From Larix sibirica (Eukaryota; Streptophyta; Pinopsida; Pinales; Pinaceae), in the NCBI GenBank assembly GCA_004151065.3, contig NWUY0303869568.1, positions 1 to 10,047 on the forward strand: a DNA stretch of 10,047 nt, read 5' to 3'. Made by a program: the position numbers and the translations under genes. Below, one piece after another: positions 1 to 8,504 of the stretch (within the stretch, counting starts at the first letter, position 1; every line of letters starts with the position of its first letter). Under the pieces are notes generated by a model. The model did no database searches, was not told where the DNA came from, and saw nothing but the letters and a program-made list of their open reading frames with translations.

Positions 1-530
1 TCTAAACACTACCAGAAATCAGTACACAGTAATTCAGGAAAATGCTTCCAATTTCATTAATAGGATGAAGTTCAAATACATAGTTCTTCCACTCTTGTTA
101 CAAGTTCTCTTCAAAAAAATCCTAACCTATTTTAACCATCCCATCCTCCTTTAAATACTACAACAAGGCAAATCAAATCCTTATAATTCGTACAGCCATG
201 AATATCGAAGATCTTCGGGCTGTCGAGTCAATACCCCAGAATGGAAACAATTACAATCATTATTACATTGAGAAAAAATCTGTTTCATGCTCTGACAGCT
301 TGAACTGATCCAACGCCAAGTGAGTTTCAGTTGGCCGCGTGGGAGGATAACTTAGAATACCTCGCAACGATCTGAACCGAAACCCTGAAAATGTGTAACT
401 GCTTTCCAAGTACTTCTTCATCCACATGTATCAGCAGGCTGATACACCCGAATTCCCTGTGGTCTCAATTGATTTCATCAATCCATCACAAGTCAACTCA
501 ATTAGGAGATAAAATCCATAAACATGGGAA
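1..530. other. Unassigned, less AT-rich segment with a 36-codon open frame
   Basis: This stretch is visibly richer in G and C than the next kilobase and shows no retrotransposon motif on either strand. On the plus strand an ATG at 198 (context CAGCCATGA) opens 36 codons to a TGA at 306, with a TTTAAATA string at about 150. On the minus strand roughly 57 codons are open from about 343 down to a TAA near 185. Neither product resembles a family I know. It could be the end of a host exon or UTR, or old unique sequence. I do not call a gene. Confidence 0.3.
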
Positions 531-1563
531 AAATTTAGGCATTAATATAACAAAGTAACAATAAATTATCCCTGCTCAATTTCATGATTTTCCTTAGGAA
601 ATATAACAACTTGGTTATAATAATAAGGAGAAACATGGAAAAAGGATCACAATAGAAGTGAGCAAAAAGGGTCATTTATGGCACCCAACAAAGAGCACTA
701 AATTCTACAAAAATAATTAACAATGCCATCTAGAAGTAGCCTTGAGTATGACCTTCTAGATTGCTCTCCGAGTGGTTCATGTCCTCTTTGAGAATTTCTC
801 TCTAAACTAAAGTAGTAACTGGAAGAGATTTTATCTTGAGTAGCAAAAGAAAAGGCTCAATGTCAATACTAGTAAAAGCAATGACCTGGAACTATAAAAT
901 GACTAAAACCCCATTCTACAAGTGTGAAACATAACCTTACATTCATTTAAATCCTATATCTCTTCAAAGATCCCTGTATTTATGTGTTTGTTTCGAGAAT
1001 TCCATGCATGGAAACTGAAGATATTTCCCAATTTGGACCAAGAAATTTCCTCTATAACTTCAATACTTGATTATAACTAGTGAAAATGAAATATTTTGAG
1101 CCTTTTCCCATCATTGAGTGTGCATGGGAACTACTAGATCATGTAATTTAATGTGTTGGTGATGTATAGAAAGACTATGTGAGTATCAAAGGCTTACTTG
1201 TGCATACTACATGGCTTCTAGGAATTGAAGTGTTGTGCAATCATAAGTTCAGTCAATTGCACGGTTTGACTTTAATTCTATATAGATACCATTTTGTTCA
1301 GCATAATGATTCATAGGATTTAATACCAGTATCCAACCATAAAATATGTTTTTTGTGAAAATCCATTCATTTGCATGAGCGAACAAAAATGGTATGAACA
1401 CACCACACTCATGGACCAAAACTATAAATCCTTTACTTCAAGGTCAAAGAAATGGAATTGGGGGGTATCTAACCCAAAGAGACCCTTCTAAGTCCTAGAT
1501 TCTATATTCCTTGTTCACTAGCATCAACAAAGTCATAGAGTAAATATGTAGATCATATATGAA
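531..1563. other. AT-rich intergenic DNA, nothing recognised
   Basis: I read both strands for gypsy integrase motifs (HHCC finger, D,D-35-E), for LTR ends and for coding frames, and found none. The only small structure is a perfect 14-base palindrome at 1000-1013, containing CATGCATG, which is the core of the plant RY element bound by B3 factors. With no gene beside it this is probably chance. Confidence 0.5.
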
Positions 1564-2343
1564 TTATAGTTCTTGATGGCATTCCAATTGTTGATACACC
1601 CCCTTGAAGTACCCATATTTAGCATAATTTTCTTTGTATGCATTGTGGGTGAATATATCCATGTTCATAATGCATTCCAAAGCTATGATTTTGGGTGTTG
1701 GTAGTCTTGGTAACAAAATTTCCAACTTGTTAGCAATGTCATTCTTATAATTGATCACTAGATGACACAGTTGTAGAAATACCATCCGCTTCAAATGTCT
1801 TGTTTTCTAGAGCTTACTCTAAGTCATAAAGTATTGCAAACTTTGTTGATTACTATGGATAATGTTCTTATTACCCTATAATTAGTGCTTCTACTTATTC
1901 ATTACATACACCAAGGCATAAAATTCCTTGATATATGTGGTTTAGTTAAGTATTGCTCCATGGAATAGTTATGAATGGTAATATAAAAACCTCCCTCCTT
2001 GTATTAACATTGCACCCATAGTATACCCATTAGCACACATTTACACTTCAAATATATTATGTAGGTTAGGTAGTGCTATAGTCAAAGCTCGACTAATCGT
2101 CTTCTTCAATTCTTCAAATTATTTATGTTGAATTCTACCCCACTATGATTTATGTTGAATTCTACCCTAGGGCCCACTATGATATGTTGAATTTTACCCC
2201 ACTTGTTGTGATAACATGAAGTGGTGTTTTTAGAGCTAAAAATGACTCTATGAACTTCCTTGGATATTGTGAGGCCCCCACCAAACTCCTAACTTCAATG
2301 ACATTAGTTGGAGTGGGTCACTTAAGAATGGTATCTATCTTTG
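1564..2343 (-). pseudogene. Gypsy RNase H and pre-integrase linker remnant
   Basis: RNase H removes the RNA template during reverse transcription. The connection region reads PTPTNVIEVRSLVGASQY, followed by PRKFIESFLAL (about 2230-2330). The RNase H fold follows with NGYTMGAMLIQGG (about 2000), YHS and FHGAILN, then KEFYALVY and IIHSNQQSLQYF (about 1830-1870). Where the family has Asp in its first motif (TDAS) the frame gives a Cys, and in the TDH motif it gives Asn, so catalysis is lost. The last block, 1794-1564, has FLQLCHLVI, ANKLEILLPR and the acidic tail normally joining RNase H to integrase. It ends near 1570 with no integrase finger beyond. A short tandem expansion sits at 2124-2204. 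Confidence 0.85.
2124..2204. repeat. Three-copy short tandem repeat inside gypsy RNase H region
   Basis: The unit TATGTTGAATTCTACCCCAC plus TATGATT occurs as 2124-2150, as 2151-2183 with an inserted TAGGG-like stretch, and as a partial third copy at 2184-2204. On the minus strand each unit encodes a version of the short WGxxQ block that precedes RNase H. The unit next to 2124 runs on in frame into FEELKK, so the other two are extra copies gained by duplication. Confidence 0.8.
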
Positions 2344-3180
2344 CACGATCAATCTTCAAATCACCTCCATTAATCTAACTTTTAATGTTTCCTTTATTTC
2401 TCCAATGCCTACTTCAGAGGTACAACATGTCCTTCAACGTAGATCTAATTATAAAAATGTCATCCAAATATACCATGTCAAATTAAGTTATTAATGGGTG
2501 CAACACATAATTCATTAAATGCACAAAAGTAGTTGTTGCGATGCTCAAACTTAAAGGAACTAACCAGTCACACAAACCTTGCTTCATCTTGAGAGATGGT
2601 CTTCCAAGTGTCTTCTTCCTTGATCTGAACTTGATGATATTCATATTTTAGATCCATCTTGGTAAAGTAACTTGCATGTCTCAATTGATATAACAAATCA
2701 TGAACACTGGGAAAGGGTTATTGATCCTTGATGGTGATATTTTTTAGGATCTCTATCATCAATGCATGTTTTCTAGTTCATGTTATTTGGTACCAATTCA
2801 ATGGGGAAACCACATGGTAAGGTTCTTGATGTTATGGAATTATGTTTCAACAATTACTATAGTTACTTCTACATCTCATTTGAATCTAGTATGGATTGTT
2901 TATACAGACCTATGTTTAGTAAAGGAGAATTTGGAAAACTATATCTCATGCTCCAATCACCTATTAGGTGGCATGCCTTTTAGTTCCTAGAAAAAATCTT
3001 TGTACCCATATAAATTCTCTTCGAGATGACCCAGATGTTATTTCATACACCCTGCCAAGGATGCATTCGCTCCCATTGACTTGGGATCTTTTTGGTTTTC
3101 TCTCAACATGAAAAGTACATACTTCTTGTTGGATTTGATCAAACTCTTGGATTAATGGGCTCTAACCAGTGAAATCTTCA
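2344..3180 (-). pseudogene. Gypsy reverse transcriptase remnant (YLDD present)
   Basis: This is the RNA-dependent DNA polymerase domain. From the N-terminal side on the minus strand there is KGMPPNR (about 2960-2985), then CIDDRDP (near 2745-2765), NITIKDQ, a stop, PFPSVHDLL, and a long readable run HASYFTKMDLKYEYHQVQI ending with KEEDTWKT (about 2605-2690). The first catalytic Asp is in MDLK (codon 2652-2654). The other two are in VYLDDIF, with YLDD at 2459-2470, so all three catalytic Asp codons survive. Between these blocks are several stops and at least two frame changes. The order and wording match the RVT_1 domain of plant gypsy elements. RNase H follows directly. Confidence 0.88.
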
Positions 3181-3229
3181 ACTTCCCCTAATACGAATTG
3201 ATTATAAAATATTTACCATTCTTAATAAT

Positions 3230-3704
3230 ATGGTATTGGTTTTTCCTTCTCATGGAAACAACATCCACCATATACATGCATGGACTACCAACTACTACAC
3301 TACCGTTATATCAAGAGGCACTAAATCTACTTCATCAATAAAATTTGCACTAATAGAAAATATAAGATTACACCACTTGGTTACTTTTAACTTGGCATAC
3401 TTATTCAATGATCCCAAAGGGTATGGATGGGGGTGATCATGCATCTCTAAATCGATTTTAATTACCAAGTGCTCTGCAATGAGACTTTTTATGAAGCAAA
3501 ATTTAAAAGATCATATATCTTGTTCTTCTTGATCTAAATTTGATATGGAACAACTTTGCCATCTCCTTCTCCTATTTGTGATGAAGTATACTCACATTTG
3601 CATCCTTTTGTAGAGTTGTGCAGACAATTTTATCATCCACGTATGATTTTTTTTCTATCTCCTTCCCCACATCCATACCTAAAATATTCTTCTTCTTCCA
3701 CTGC
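3230..3704 (-). pseudogene. Gypsy aspartic protease remnant
   Basis: This lies between the gag zinc knuckle and the reverse transcriptase, where gypsy elements encode the retropepsin that cleaves the polyprotein. On the minus strand 3402-3486 reads SLIAEHLVIKIDLEMHDHPH and continues with PYPLG, the usual stretch just after the protease active site. Further on come KLKVTKW, ANFIDEVDLVPLD and GSPCMYM in shifted frames. The catalytic Asp-Ser/Thr-Gly triad itself cannot be read: the corresponding place (about 3490-3520) reads LLNFAS followed by a stop. The protease is therefore inactive. The assignment rests on position and on the flanking conserved blocks. Confidence 0.65.
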
Positions 3705-4790
3705 TCCTACATGTGATTCTTGGGATTTAGATCTAGATCCAACATCCAACATTTAGCTTTAGTGTAACTATCAGAGTTGCAATGGACATAATGGTTTTTA
3801 GGGTCCTTTCACACATATGTAGTGGCAATAATGTTCTTAGTTTTCTCCTTCCCCTTCCTCTCTTTTCCCTTACTAAAATCTTTGTGTTGTCATAACTACT
3901 TCAAACCACTTGGTTTCCCATTTTTCTTGTCAAATACAATGACATGAGCTTGCACATAGGCCTCATCTACACTTTTGGGATTGAATAGCATAACTTGTCT
4001 TCTTATCTAACCATGAAGGCCACCTAGGGACTTGATAACCATGTCCATGTTCTTAGAATTTATTCCCATCTAAATGGCTTTCTCTTAGAACTTTGTAGTA
4101 TATTCTTGTACATTGTTTCCTTGCCTCTCTCAATATTGATGCCAGTGAATCCTCTTGTCATTTTCATACCCAATAGAGTAAAAATGGTACTTGTGTAGGA
4201 TTTTGAATATATTCCACTTAGGGGTTTTTTAATTTCCTCCACATATGGCTCACCTATGGTATTGGGCCTAGCCTAAGGACCTTGGTATATATTTTCCACC
4301 AAGTATGTGTATGACCTTCTCGCTTGAATTTGGAAAAAAAAAACTTCCTCCCATATATTATGCACGCTAAATTATCCTTCTAACTATTTCATCTTAACTA
4401 CATCCACCTCATAGGGCTTGATATTTCCTTTGGTTCCACTTTAAATAGGTGTTGATAAGATTGGTTACCTTTTGAGCTTCGATTCTTTCTTCTCTTCACT
4501 CAAATTCTTAATATCTTCAAGTTTATCATGAGAATTGGGTTTCTAGTAAAAAATGGATCGATATGTTTCTCAAATATGACTCAATGAGTAACGAAACGCT
4601 CTTGGAAATGTTGGCTACTTGAGATTCCAATGTTGAAAACATTCACTCTCCTTCATCTATGAGTCCTTCCCTATGCTCATCTTCCATATCCAAGGATTTT
4701 CATTGCTTCTTATCCCTTCTCATCTCATTCTCAATATCCACAAGTTGAATCCCTTCCTTGATTTAGACTTTCTACACTAAATAAGTATAC
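3705..4790 (-). pseudogene. gag: Gypsy gag (capsid/nucleocapsid) remnant
   Basis: Gag forms the particle that packages the element's RNA. The N-terminal part (about 4790-4500) has a charged segment reading DIENEMRRDKK and then VANISKSVSLLI. A middle block ends in EPYVEE at about 4245. From 4123 down to about 3705 one minus-strand frame stays readable with only a handful of stops. It shows NNVQEYTTKF, then SLGGLHG and RRQVMLFNPKSVDEA, as in the Retrotrans_gag domain, and then a lysine-rich stretch. A CCHC zinc knuckle lies at 3746-3793, but its first Cys and its His are both Tyr; the second Cys and last Cys (…AKCW) remain. Several stops and frameshifts make it a pseudogene. Confidence 0.8.
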
Positions 4791-4826
4791 AGTATAGTCA
4801 AACCACACAAATTCCCAAAGAAAAAT

Positions 4827-4838
4827 GCTATGATACCA
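4827..4838 (-). other. Gypsy primer binding site (initiator tRNA-Met type)
   Basis: The minus strand reads TGGTATCATAGC, which differs by one base from TGGTATCAGAGC, the usual plant site complementary to the 3' end of initiator tRNA-Met. It primes minus-strand DNA synthesis. The gag-like frame begins about 70 bases downstream, as expected. The LTR end that should abut it is eroded: no clear CA precedes the site. Confidence 0.75.
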
Positions 4839-5013
4839 ATATTATCTATAAATTGTCTTGGATATACCAATGATTTCCTTGATAAAACAGGCATTAAACT
4901 TGCATTGATTATATTCATCCTATACTCCATTGCACAAATATTATATTTTGTATTTTTTTATTTAAAAGGAAAAAAAAACATATGTATTTTTAACTACTGA
5001 GAAATATCAATGG
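4839..5013 (-). other. Probable remnant of gypsy 5' LTR
   Basis: This AT-rich DNA lies directly outside the gypsy primer binding site, where the U5 end of the 5' LTR must have been. It contains A- and T-runs (around 4945-4980) and no coding. No second LTR copy exists in the window to compare it with, so the call is by position only and the LTR start is unknown. Confidence 0.4.
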
Positions 5014-5192
5014 AACCACATTATCATAGATCCATCTTAACCCTAGATCTACCAAGCATCAAAAGGGACTTGATACCTTGAGGTGCAAACCTTTCCTCAA
5101 ATTTTGCACTCTAAATGAGGTTTGCACCTCAAGGGATTTGATCCCTCTCCCCACTTGGTATATTAGAAGTTATGATGCATCTATGTTGGTTT
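5014..5192. repeat. Long inverted repeat (hairpin, MITE/foldback-like)
   Basis: The left arm (about 5014-5099) and right arm (about 5116-5192) are near reverse complements around a 16-base spacer. The inner stem is perfect for 17 bases: CCTTGAGGTGCAAACCT at 5076-5092 against its complement at 5118-5134. Outside it the match continues with small mismatches and gaps through AGGGA, CCAAG and CATAGAT to AACCA at the outer ends. Transcribed, it would form a hairpin of roughly 80 base pairs. No open frame lies inside. It could be a MITE, a foldback element, or a duplicated-and-inverted sequence. No target duplication was found with certainty. Confidence 0.75.
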
Positions 5193-5486
5193 ATTTTATT
5201 ACAAAGATCCCTTTTTTTTAGTTTTTTGGTTTTTCATTTTTACTAAGGTCATTTTTTTATTTAATTTATTAACGTTATATCCATAAGATATCGTTATAGA
5301 TGCACCTGATTATTCTTTGGTACATATGGTTTTAGATTCACCTAATTACTATCTATGCAATGTTAATCATGTACAATCTCTTAAATATTGGGTTGTAAAA
5401 TTTAATATGATCTATTTGTAATTGTATTTATGTTTTACCAATTTAATACATATCTTTTTCTAATTTCAATTATGAATCTACATTGC
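5193..5486. other. T-rich and AT-rich spacer, nothing coding
   Basis: T-tracts at about 5210-5260 are followed by AT-rich DNA. Two similar phrases occur: TATAGATGCACCTGATTA near 5297 and TTTTAGATTCACCTAATTA near 5331. These are a weak direct repeat. I see no gene, promoter or element end that I can defend. Confidence 0.4.
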
Positions 5487-5490
5487 CCGT

Positions 5491-5600
5491 GGGGGGCAGC
5501 TCAAGTGGTAAAGATGAGAAGTTGTAATTATAGATGTGACACATCTCACCCGCTTGAACTCTAGAAAGCACCTCTCGATGCAATAAGTAAACGACACATA
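5491..5600 (+). mobile_element. Possible tRNA-derived SINE head (A and B box)
   Basis: CAGCTCAAGTGG at 5497-5508 resembles the RNA polymerase III A box of tRNA genes (TRGCNNAGYNGG). GCTTGAACTCT at 5552-5562 resembles a B box (GGTTCGANNCC) with a lost C and other changes. The spacing of about 45 bases and the phrase AGCTCAAGTGGT are typical of plant tRNA-derived SINEs. It cannot fold as a normal tRNA, and I see no clear poly-A or T-rich tail or flanking duplication, so the far end is undefined. Confidence 0.4.
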
Positions 5601-5691
5601 ATGGAACTATTGGAACAATAGGTTAACCATATTCGTAACACCTCTATATATTTTGGATACAATGAGTTGGTAATGGACAATCAACTAGGAG

Positions 5692-6052
5692 TGTTGACTA
5701 AATAGTCAACTTATAGATCGATTCAACTAAAACAATTGACTAGTGTTCCAAATGAGGAAGAATTTAAGGATTTTGTTATGCACCTTAATCAATCTAAGTG
5801 GACCTCATCTTCCTCACTTCAAGGGATTTGGTTATATCTTGGAGATATACAAGATAGTTTTACAAGCAATCTACATCAACGTGAACATAATATGAAGCAT
5901 TTGTATTGTATGGAGATATTTTAGTTTTGTATGATTCTATGTATGTTGAGTTATGCTCATTTGTGCTTAAGTGTTGTAGCAGTCTCACTAGACACTACCT
6001 CTTCTTGGAATGATTAGATCTTTGATATATCCAATTCATTGGTTCTCTAGCA
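5692..6052 (+). repeat. 5' LTR of the copia element
   Basis: It starts TGTTGACTAAATAGTCAAC at 5692, a start with its own short inverted repeat (GTTGACT and AGTCAAC four bases apart). It ends TCTCTAGCA at 6052, directly followed by the primer binding site. The TG...CA ends and the 361-base length fit plant copia LTRs. An open frame of 62 codons inside it (5736-5924) has no meaning I can see. The left end is inferred from the TG start, since there is no second LTR for comparison; the right end is firm. Confidence 0.75.
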
Positions 6053-6064
6053 TGGTATCAAAGC
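6053..6064 (+). other. Copia primer binding site (initiator tRNA-Met)
   Basis: TGGTATCAAAGC differs by one base from TGGTATCAGAGC, the standard plant copia site complementary to the initiator tRNA-Met 3' end. It touches the CA end of the LTR with no gap, which fixes the LTR boundary at 6052. Confidence 0.9.
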
Positions 6065-6208
6065 TATTGGTTTGAGACCTAGCATGTTGTCTAAAATTAT
6101 TTTGGAAGCTATCAATTGGATGCACTCTTAAAAAGTTGGATCTCTTTGTTAGATTGAGTCAAGTTTTTGACTTGACCAAATCGGAGATTATATATGTAGA
6201 TTAGCATC

Positions 6209-7020
6209 ATGCATTCCAAGCAATAACTTGTGGTTCTGGATGGTCGTAATTATGGAATATGGGAACAAGATATGGAAACTTTATTAAAGAGTAAGGATCT
6301 TTGGAAATTTACAAAGACCATGGTTCCAAATCCAAAGGATGGCTAGCATAAATTTCTCATCAACAAGAATAAGGACAAGGTTGTTGGAGCTATAACAATC
6401 CACATCCCTAGGGAAATTCACTTTCATATGAGCAAGGTCAACTATCCAAATTAATTATGAAAGAAATTAAAGGTTTTGTTTGATAACACCCACAAAAGTG
6501 GTCTACAAATTGAAATGGATTTTATCTCTCTAGATCCTCTCTCCTTTGAAAGAAGTGAATATTACTTAGCTTGTGTGAAAGAACTCTAGTTGAAATTGGG
6601 TGAATGCAATTTAAAGGATTTTTCAAACAAAGATGGTTAGCTCATAGAATTGATCCTAATGAATCTGAGGACACCCTATGATGTACTATGTTTGGCGTCC
6701 ATGATAGTTGGGTTTCCAAGAAAGAGAATGGTCAGTGTTATTCCTTTGATTATTTAAGTGGTTTACTAATTAGGGAATAGGAAAATTTGATTAATGAAGG
6801 GAAACTTGAATTTAAGAAACAAGGCCATTTTTTGAAGGGAAAAGATTGGCAAAAGTGTAGAGATAGAGATCAAGAATGTAATGAAGAAAAATAATAGGAT
6901 TGAATCGGACAGAATTTTAAGAAGCTTCTTGGTGATCATATTTATACTAAGGTAGGAAGAATAAAAACTATTGTTATCAGAAAAATTGGGACATGAAGGT
7001 TAGATGGAAAAATACCAAAT
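6209..7020 (+). pseudogene. gag: Copia gag remnant with zinc-knuckle trace
   Basis: Gag builds the virus-like particle. An ATG at 6209 starts the likely frame, with a stop at its sixth codon. Then LDGRNYGIWEQDMETLL and KSKDLWKF (6236-6310) give the highly typical N-terminal block of copia gag (Retrotran_gag/UBN2 type). A stop interrupts at 6344, after which the same frame gives DKVVGAITIHIP. The body to about 6900 is broken by several stops. A CCHC knuckle trace lies at about 6966-7010: YCYQK, then in a neighbouring frame the bases for GHMK, with tryptophan codons where the last Cys would be expected. It is inactive. The protease follows in the same overall frame. Confidence 0.82.
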
Positions 7021-7109
7021 AACTAGAGGAGAAACTGAAGAAGCTTGAAGGAGACATGTCAATTGGACAATTGATTGACCTTTAGCATAGAACTTCAAAA
7101 GGTGAGGAA

Positions 7110-7500
7110 CATAATTATACATTTTATATCAGTGCTTCTCAACCTTGCATGCTCACACTTCTCGGAATGAATGGATAGTCAACTATGGTTGTACATATCA
7201 CATGGATAAAGATGCTTCTCTCTTTTCTTCATTAAGTGAAGCTACGAAAAATAAATCTTTGAGAATATGGTTATGGAATTATTGTTACTTGTTATTGTAA
7301 GATTGAATGTTAGAATAGAATGATTACCAATTTGTATCATGTACCAAGTTTTATTGTTAATTTAATATATGCACCCCAACTCACCTAGACTGGAAAAAGG
7401 GTTGATCAATTTATTGTGAAAGACATAATAACTTTGAAGTTGTTGTTGAATTCATTCTTGATCCTAAGAACACATTGTATAAGTTTTTCACTTTCCCTGA
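7110..7500 (+). pseudogene. Copia aspartic protease remnant
   Basis: The frame 7160-7260 reads NEWIVNYGCTYHMDKDASLF, followed by SSLSEA. This is the classic copia protease active-site block, in which the family has Asp-Ser-Gly followed by a Thr/Tyr-His-Met stretch. Here Asp is Asn (7181-7183) and Ser is Tyr (7184-7186); Gly remains. The enzyme, which would cut Gag-Pol, is therefore dead even without the stops. Later in the domain readable pieces are short (YHVPSFIVNLIYA in one frame near 7335-7375). It lies in the same frame as the gag start, fitting a single fused gag-pol frame in the ancestor. Confidence 0.8.
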
Positions 7501-7554
7501 AAATATCCAAGGTTGACTACACTCATAGCACAAACCAACGACAAGAGTAGAATT

Positions 7555-8400
7555 TGGGATGAATGACCTAGACATAAAAGTTTCTTAAGCTTGAAACTAA
7601 GGGTGAAATATAACCTAGACTACCTAGTATTTCTCCCTTGGATTATGTGAAGAGTGTGTGCTCAGAAAGCATCACCATGTTGATTTTAAAACAAGGAAGG
7701 CTTGTACAACAAAGACTTAGTTGGAAGTTGTCTATAGTGGCCTATGTTCCCTAAATAAACCATCACTAGCAGAATAAAGGTATGTTTTAACCTTCATTGA
7801 TGTTTTTTCTAGGTCCACTTGGGTCTATTTATTGAATAATAAGAATCATATCTTTGAAAAGTTCAAGGAAATTAGGGCATTGGCTAAAAATCAATGCAAT
7901 GAAAGGTTTAATATTAGGAAATGGTGAAGAGTATGTGGGAAATATCATTAAAAATTACTTGTGTCAACATGGTATCTCTTGGTAGCAATTTGTACCTTGC
8001 ACACCTCAACAAAAAGGTGTTGCACAAAGGAAGAAATTGCACATTGTTTGCTTCAAGACAAAGGTATGCCAATCAAGTTTTGGGCAGAGGTTTTTCACTA
8101 CTCAAATTATATTAAAAACCTAATTCTAACTAAAGTTGCATGGGATATGACTTGTGAAATGGAGTGGGATAAAACCCTTAGTCAAACATCTTAAAACTTT
8201 TGGATGCTCACATTTTGGATGATAAAAGAAAGATATTGGATGCAAGGAGTCATGCTTGTATTATGATGGGCTACTTTGAAGAGTTGAAGGCCTACATATT
8301 GTTTGATCTAGTCAAACAATAAATCATTTCCATCGGAAATGTTCTCCTTAATGAACAAAACCTTAGGTGTTACTCTGTTGAACTCCTCTTCTAGCTTGTT
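7555..8400 (+). pseudogene. Copia integrase remnant (catalytic Glu changed to Gln)
   Basis: Integrase inserts the DNA copy into the genome. The HHCC finger is visible as W-D-E-stop-P-R-H-K-S at 7555-7581 and CEEC at 7646-7657. The core starts with FIDVFSRSTWVYLL (7793 on, first catalytic Asp kept at 7799-7801), then FEKFKEIRALAKNQ. The NGEEYVGNIIKNYL block at 7920-7961 has Gly where the second catalytic Asp would stand. PCTPQQKGVAQRKK (7995-8036) carries Gln (8025-8027) in place of the catalytic Glu. Then come MPIKFWAEV (near 8070) and, after two frame changes, a clean run 8206-8319 (AHILDDKRKILDARSH, then GYFEELKAY) to a TAA at 8320. Stops and shifts make it non-functional. Confidence 0.88.
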
Positions 8401-8504
8401 GAGTAGTGATCCACTAGAATTTTTTATAAACTTTGGATCAACTAATTACTATAGTGGATTGTTGACTGGACAATGGAATCATGTACTAGAATCGACTAGT
8501 ATTT

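Larger units (their letters stand above)
1564..4838 (-). mobile_element. Degenerate Ty3/gypsy LTR retrotransposon, 3'-truncated
   Basis: Reading leftward on the minus strand, the order is primer binding site, gag with zinc knuckle, protease, reverse transcriptase, RNase H, and then the linker that normally leads into integrase. This order, with RNase H directly after reverse transcriptase and integrase expected last, is that of Metaviridae (Ty3/gypsy). Recognisable blocks lie in different frames with many stops, so the copy is long dead. No integrase motif is found below 1564 and no matching LTR copy is seen in 1-1563, so the 3' end was lost or replaced. The 5' LTR should lie just right of 4838, but I could not define its outer end. 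The clade within gypsy is not determined. Confidence 0.9.

Noticed and set aside
1000-1013. Palindrome with CATGCATG as a regulatory RY element
   Set aside because: No gene or promoter lies beside it, and a 14-base palindrome can occur by chance at this scale.
2766-2990. Overlapping plus-strand open frames of 67-74 codons
   Set aside because: They lie antisense to the gypsy reverse transcriptase, show no family resemblance, and arise by chance in AT-rich DNA.
3230-3756. Plus-strand open frames of 66-68 codons
   Set aside because: They are antisense to the protease and gag remnants, which explain the sequence better.
5497-5562. Functional tRNA gene
   Set aside because: The B box is degraded and the sequence does not form the acceptor, anticodon and T arms of a tRNA.
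5736-5924. 62-codon open frame inside the copia LTR
   Set aside because: LTRs of this type are non-coding, and the product resembles nothing known to me.
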